Shown in pieces: positions 6,385 to 9,494 of a stretch of DNA of 9,494 bases (its first letter is position 1; every line of letters begins with the position of its first letter). This DNA is from an uncultured Thermoleophilia bacterium. GTDB lineage: Bacteria > Actinomycetota > Thermoleophilia > UBA2241. Location of the stretch: contig CAIXSE010000530.1 of the NCBI GenBank assembly GCA_903921965.1, positions 1-9,494 of the forward strand, written 5' to 3'. The notes under the pieces were generated by a model, which saw only the letters and a list, made by a program, of their open reading frames with translations, was not told the DNA's origin and did not search any database. The position numbers were made by a program, and so were the translations under genes.

Positions 6385-6424
6385 GCGAGTGTGCCTCTTG
6401 CGTCGCGCGCCGAACGCGCCTCTG

Positions 6425-7912
6425 TCAGTACTCCTTGATGCCGTCCGGCGTCTCCATCCAGACGGACTCCTTGCGCCACTTGTAGACCAGCATCCAGATC
6501 CACAGCGCCGCGCCGAGGCCGAGGTACTCCAGCATGGTCCAGTACCCCGCCTGGCCGAGCACCGTGAGGAACATGAACACGGCGGAGATGATGAGGCTCA
6601 GCACGCGCATGAACATGCCGCCGGGGATCTTGTAGGGACGCGGCCAGTCGGGATGCTTGATGGCGGCGCGGATGGACGCGGCGGAGATGATCGTGTAGCA
6701 CGCCGCCGCGGCGAACGCCATCAGGGTGAAGAACTGCTGCAGGAACGTGGTGTAGTTCATCGTGATGATCGCCGCCAGGCTGATACCCAGGACGAGCAGG
6801 TTCGGGAGGATCGGCTGGTGGTGCCTGTTGGTCTTGGAGAACACCTTGGGCAGGAAGTTCTGACGGCCCATGGCGAACAGCATGCGCACGCTGCTCAGCC
6901 AGAAGCCCAGCACGGAGGTGGTGATGGGGAACACGGCCGCCCCGATCCCGAAGATCCAGAGCCACACGGCCCAGAAGCCGGTGGTGCCGATCTCCTTGGT
7001 GGCGAACAGCGAGGCGAAGGGCTGGCCGGTGCCGTCGCCGGTCAGCTCGCTCCACGAAGCCATGCCGGACAGGGCGAAGTAGTAGAGCATGTACAGCAGG
7101 CCGCAGCTGATGATGGACCCCAGGATGGCCTGGTTCTGCTTCTTGATGGGGAAGTCGCCCTCCTCCACCATGTTCGGCACGATCTCGAAGCCGAAGTACG
7201 GCGTGACGAGCAGCGCGACGCCGATCACCGCCGCGGGGATGCCGAAGTGGGTGGCGAGGCCGGACTGGATGAAGGGCTTGAAGTTGTCCCAGCTCCAGGC
7301 GTCGCTGGTCATCCAGAAGATGCTGCCCAGGATGCAGGCGCTGAAGCCGAACAGCAGCATGAAGGTCTGCACCTGGCCGGAGATGGTGATGTTCTGCAGG
7401 CTCAGCACCGTGTAGAGAGCGAGCACGATGCAGGCGATCACGGCGATCCAGCCGATGCTGAGGTTCAGGTCCAGCATGTAGTTGATCCACTGGATGATGC
7501 CGAGCACGCCGGCCGGCGGCACGGCCAGCCAGGCGGCGAGGATCAGCCACGTTGACCAGAAGCCGGCGTGCTTGTTCAGGCCGACGGTGCCGTACACCAG
7601 TTCCACACCGGCGCTCGGGCACATGGTGGCCCACTCGGCGTACATGAAGCCGATCGGGAGCACGGCGACCATCATGAGGCCGAAGCCGAGGAACGTGAAC
7701 GGGCCGGTGGTCGTGAGGAAGAAGCCGTCCCAGTACGCCATGAACGTGAAGATGGCGCCCGTGGCGATGGCGTACACGTAGAACAGCCGCAGGGACTTCT
7801 TCAGCGTCCCCGAGCCCGCGTAGTACTTGTCCCGCATGGCCAGCTCTTCCGGGGTCTCCCCCGGCGCGGCCGGTACCTGTGAGTAGTCCTCTTTCGTCGT
7901 CTCGTCCGCCAT
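6425..7912 (-). CDS. APC-superfamily amino acid/amine permease
   Basis: A 495-residue membrane protein with a charged ~40-residue cytoplasmic N-terminus and then about 12 hydrophobic helices. It has APC superfamily markers. Near the start is an AIATGAIF segment in place of the usual helix-1 glycine motif. The ATMCPSAGVELVYGTVG stretch corresponds to the family's E-x-P-x-x-GG-x-Y loop, and YFGFEIVPNMVEEGDFP corresponds to the helix-6/7 F-E-x-x-EE motif. It should import an amino acid or a related amine with protons or by exchange. Substrate cannot be assigned, although its position among oxidative genes suggests it feeds them. The C-terminus ends in a basic and acidic cytoplasmic tail. ATG 7912 has AAGGGGG 7 bases upstream. 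It lies 80 bases after the ATP-NAD kinase-like gene and ahead of the strong hairpin. Confidence 0.88.
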   Translation of the reverse strand: MADETTKEDYSQVPAAPGETPEELAMRDKYYAGSGTLKKSLRLFYVYAIATGAIFTFMAYWDGFFLTTTGPFTFLGFGLMMVAVLPIGFMYAEWATMCPSAGVELVYGTVGLNKHAGFWSTWLILAAWLAVPPAGVLGIIQWINYMLDLNLSIGWIAVIACIVLALYTVLSLQNITISGQVQTFMLLFGFSACILGSIFWMTSDAWSWDNFKPFIQSGLATHFGIPAAVIGVALLVTPYFGFEIVPNMVEEGDFPIKKQNQAILGSIISCGLLYMLYYFALSGMASWSELTGDGTGQPFASLFATKEIGTTGFWAVWLWIFGIGAAVFPITTSVLGFWLSSVRMLFAMGRQNFLPKVFSKTNRHHQPILPNLLVLGISLAAIITMNYTTFLQQFFTLMAFAAAACYTIISAASIRAAIKHPDWPRPYKIPGGMFMRVLSLIISAVFMFLTVLGQAGYWTMLEYLGLGAALWIWMLVYKWRKESVWMETPDGIKEY

Positions 7913-7919
7913 ACCGTTT

Positions 7920-7926
7920 CCCCCTT
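7920..7926 (-). promoter_or_regulatory. Shine-Dalgarno of the permease gene
   Basis: AAGGGGG on the minus strand, 7 bases before ATG 7912, supports that start and the acidic N-terminal tail of the permease. Confidence 0.65.
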
Positions 7927-7945
7927 CAGTGCACTTGCGGATGTG

Positions 7946-7968
7946 CCGGCGCCCCCGCAGGACGCCGG
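7946..7968 (-). repeat. Intercistronic hairpin upstream of the permease
   Basis: CCGGCG (7946-7951) and CGCCGG (7963-7968) form a 6-base stem, and after one mismatch 2 more pairs close a 5-base loop. It fills the middle of the 80-base gap between the ATP-NAD kinase-like gene and the permease. No U-run follows. It may be an RNA-processing or attenuating element. Confidence 0.35.
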
Positions 7969-7992
7969 TCCGTCACACGTGCAGTCGGGCGA

Positions 7993-9117
7993 TCAGTCGG
8001 ACACTCTGACCGCGATCTCCTCGTCGTAGCCGGTGGCCACACGCATATAGCCGGTGAGCATGTCGTTGACCTCTTCGCTGCCGGTGTCCACGAGCAGCGG
8101 CTTTCCGCCCAGGGCGGCGATCTTCTGTCTGGTCGCGACCACCACGATGCCGTCCCTCCCGACGCGCTCGATGACGCGCGGGCTGAACTGCTGGTTGCCG
8201 CGACCGAAGATGTAGCCCTGGCCGCCGATCACGGTGACGACGATCGTCGCTGGCGTGCCTCCTTTCGGGCCGAGCAGGTCGAGCAGCTGGTGCTCGGTGA
8301 CGTCCCTGGCCACCAGCTGCCGGTCGCGCACCACGTCCACGCCCAGCAGCGTGCCGTCGATGCCGAGCCGCTTCTTGATGCCGAACACTGTACTGCCTGT
8401 ACCGAGCAAGTACAGGGTCCCGGCGTCCATGCGGTCCATGAGGCCGAAGGCGATGGCGTCCAGGGCGTTCTCGTCGGAGGCCGCCCGCCCCGCCTTGCCG
8501 CCCTGCACGCGGGCCTCGTCGCGGGGCACCGTGAGGTAGCCGTAGAGCTCGGCCGACACGCGCCCCTGGCGGAACGCGTCCTCGTCGATGTCCATGACCT
8601 CGGCCTGCTTGACCCTGGTCACCTTGCCCTGCAGGTACAGGGCGGCGAGCTCCCCGGCGTTGCGCGGGTTGATGCCGTACACGCCGGAGTGGATCTTGCA
8701 GCCGGCGGGGACGCCGAGGCACACCACGTCCGGGCCGACGGCCGCGAACACGTCGCGCGCGGTGCCGTCGCCGCCCGCGAACACGATGAGCTCGACACCC
8801 GCCGCGGCCATCGCGCCGGCGGCGCGGCGGGTGTCGTCGCTCGTGGTCGTCTGCCCGTCGGTGCTGAACAGCACCGTGGGCTCGAACCCGGCCCTGCGGG
8901 CCTCGTTCTCGCCCATCTCGCCGGAGACCGTGAGGATCTCGAGCTCGCCCTTGAGGGGCTCGAGACGGCTCACGGCGAGCTCGGCGCGGCCCGGAGCCTC
9001 CGGCTCCGCGCCGAGCTCGCAGGCCAGCGCCAGGATCTCGGCGCCGTCGGTGCCCTTGAGGCCGCACCGGCCGCCCATGCCGGCGATCGGATTGACGATG
9101 AGGCCGACCCGCTTCAC
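7993..9117 (-). CDS. ATP-NAD kinase family (AcoX-like) protein
   Basis: The 374-residue product belongs to the ATP-NAD kinase/AcoX-type group of the NAD kinase and diacylglycerol kinase fold. The N-terminal GLIVNPIAGMGG (5-16) and GGDGTARD (115-122) form the nucleotide-binding core. GVPAGCKIHSGVYGINP (135-151) is typical of AcoX-like members, and a C-terminal half with IGGQGYIFGRGNQQ follows. True NAD kinases are nearer 280-300 residues and lack this long C-terminal part, so NAD phosphorylation is only a possibility. AcoX itself accompanies acetoin catabolism genes and has no proven reaction. The start is GTG 9117, 7 bases after the GcvPB stop, with GGGAAGG further upstream inside that gene, so the two are probably co-translated. 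Its placement between a glycine decarboxylase subunit and a permease suggests a role in the same pathway. Confidence 0.87.
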   Translation of the reverse strand: MKRVGLIVNPIAGMGGRCGLKGTDGAEILALACELGAEPEAPGRAELAVSRLEPLKGELEILTVSGEMGENEARRAGFEPTVLFSTDGQTTTSDDTRRAAGAMAAAGVELIVFAGGDGTARDVFAAVGPDVVCLGVPAGCKIHSGVYGINPRNAGELAALYLQGKVTRVKQAEVMDIDEDAFRQGRVSAELYGYLTVPRDEARVQGGKAGRAASDENALDAIAFGLMDRMDAGTLYLLGTGSTVFGIKKRLGIDGTLLGVDVVRDRQLVARDVTEHQLLDLLGPKGGTPATIVVTVIGGQGYIFGRGNQQFSPRVIERVGRDGIVVVATRQKIAALGGKPLLVDTGSEEVNDMLTGYMRVATGYDEEIAVRVSD

Positions 9118-9124
9118 GCCGATG

Positions 9125-9494
9125 TCACGCCTTCCCGTGCTTGCGCTGGTAGGCTCGCCAGGTGGTCGCCCACTTGGCCGGGTCGTCCAGCTCTTCCTCC
9201 GCCGAGCGCTTGTGGGCGGCGCACTTGTGCGGAGCCGACTTGACCAGCTCCGGGTCCTCGCGGGCCTCCTGGGCGATGGTGCGCAGCACCTCGGAGTACT
9301 CCTCGAGGTCTTCTTTCGAGAAGGTCTCGCACGGCTCGATGGTCATCGGCTCGGGGACCACCCACGGGTGGTGGCTCGACCAGTAGTGCTGCAGGCCGAA
9401 GTCGCCGACGCGCCGCAGGATGTCGTCGGTGCCCACGCCGGTCTCCTCGGTGAGCTCCTGCCACGACCAGCGGCACTCCTCGAGGCGGCGGTGC
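9125..9494 (-). CDS. gcvPB: Glycine dehydrogenase (decarboxylating) subunit 2, C-terminal end only
   Basis: The frame is open from the right edge to TGA at 9125, giving 122 residues of the C-terminus; the start and the PLP lysine lie beyond the window. The part seen matches the tail of split P-protein subunit 2. It includes an ELTEETGVGTDDILRRVGDFG-like helix, HHPWVVPEPMTIEP, ETFSKEDLEEY, and then EAREDPELVKSAPH. In the glycine cleavage system this PLP enzyme decarboxylates glycine and passes the aminomethyl group to lipoyl-GcvH. The tail after APHK (KCAAHKRSAEEELDD onward to RAYQRKHGKA) differs from the usual GcvPB ending and may mark a distinct subfamily with another substrate. An internal GTG at 9436 is not the start, since the homologous frame continues upstream. 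It leads directly into the ATP-NAD kinase-like gene. Confidence 0.8.
   Translation of the reverse strand, partial: HRRLEECRWSWQELTEETGVGTDDILRRVGDFGLQHYWSSHHPWVVPEPMTIEPCETFSKEDLEEYSEVLRTIAQEAREDPELVKSAPHKCAAHKRSAEEELDDPAKWATTWRAYQRKHGKA

Noticed and set aside
5012..7555. Very long open plus-strand frame (847 codons) opposite the permease and SDR genes
   Set aside because: It is the antisense shadow of well-supported genes, rich in His, Arg, Gly and Asp with no domain; long antisense frames are expected at this GC content.
7879..9243. Plus-strand open frame of 454 codons opposite the ATP-NAD kinase-like gene
   Set aside because: Low-complexity shadow composition, no recognisable motif, and the minus-strand protein in the same place has clear family motifs.

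Overview
The window is a GC-rich, gene-dense stretch of bacterial chromosome with GTG starts, tight gene spacing and one start codon that sits almost directly on a -10 box. Together these suggest a deep-branching Actinomycetota-like lineage (Coriobacteriia, Rubrobacteria or Thermoleophilia type). That placement is inference from composition and gene content; no rRNA or other phylogenetic marker is present.

Left part (1-1231, minus strand): tadA, the tRNA adenosine deaminase, is followed 3 bases after its stop and in the same reading frame by a DUF389 membrane protein that runs off the left edge. Divergent from tadA, after a spacer of about 165 bases with a putative -10 box and three inverted repeats, lies a YugP-type membrane zinc metallopeptidase (1397-2074, plus). 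Next comes a large plus-strand radical SAM enzyme with an N-terminal cobalamin-type domain (2179-4107). It resembles the RiPP-maturation radical SAM C-methyltransferase family and carries a Cx7CxxC cluster motif. It looks leaderless, and no precursor peptide gene is visible beside it.

Right part (4114-9494, minus strand): six collinear genes. In transcription order they are the C-terminal end of a glycine dehydrogenase (decarboxylating) subunit 2 (GcvPB type, cut by the right edge), an AcoX/ATP-NAD kinase family protein, an APC-superfamily amino acid or amine permease, two short-chain dehydrogenases whose folds point to NAD(H), and a small flavodoxin-like protein. A 12-bp perfect hairpin lies between the permease and the first dehydrogenase and may split or tune the transcript. 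The set reads as an uptake-and-oxidation module for an amino acid, amine or amino alcohol feeding glycine or one-carbon metabolism. The substrate cannot be read from the sequence.

The most interesting items are the apparently orphan cobalamin radical SAM enzyme, the GcvPB / ATP-NAD kinase / permease / SDR / SDR / flavodoxin cluster, and the structured spacer upstream of the metallopeptidase. No rRNA, tRNA, CRISPR array, insertion sequence or phage gene was seen.
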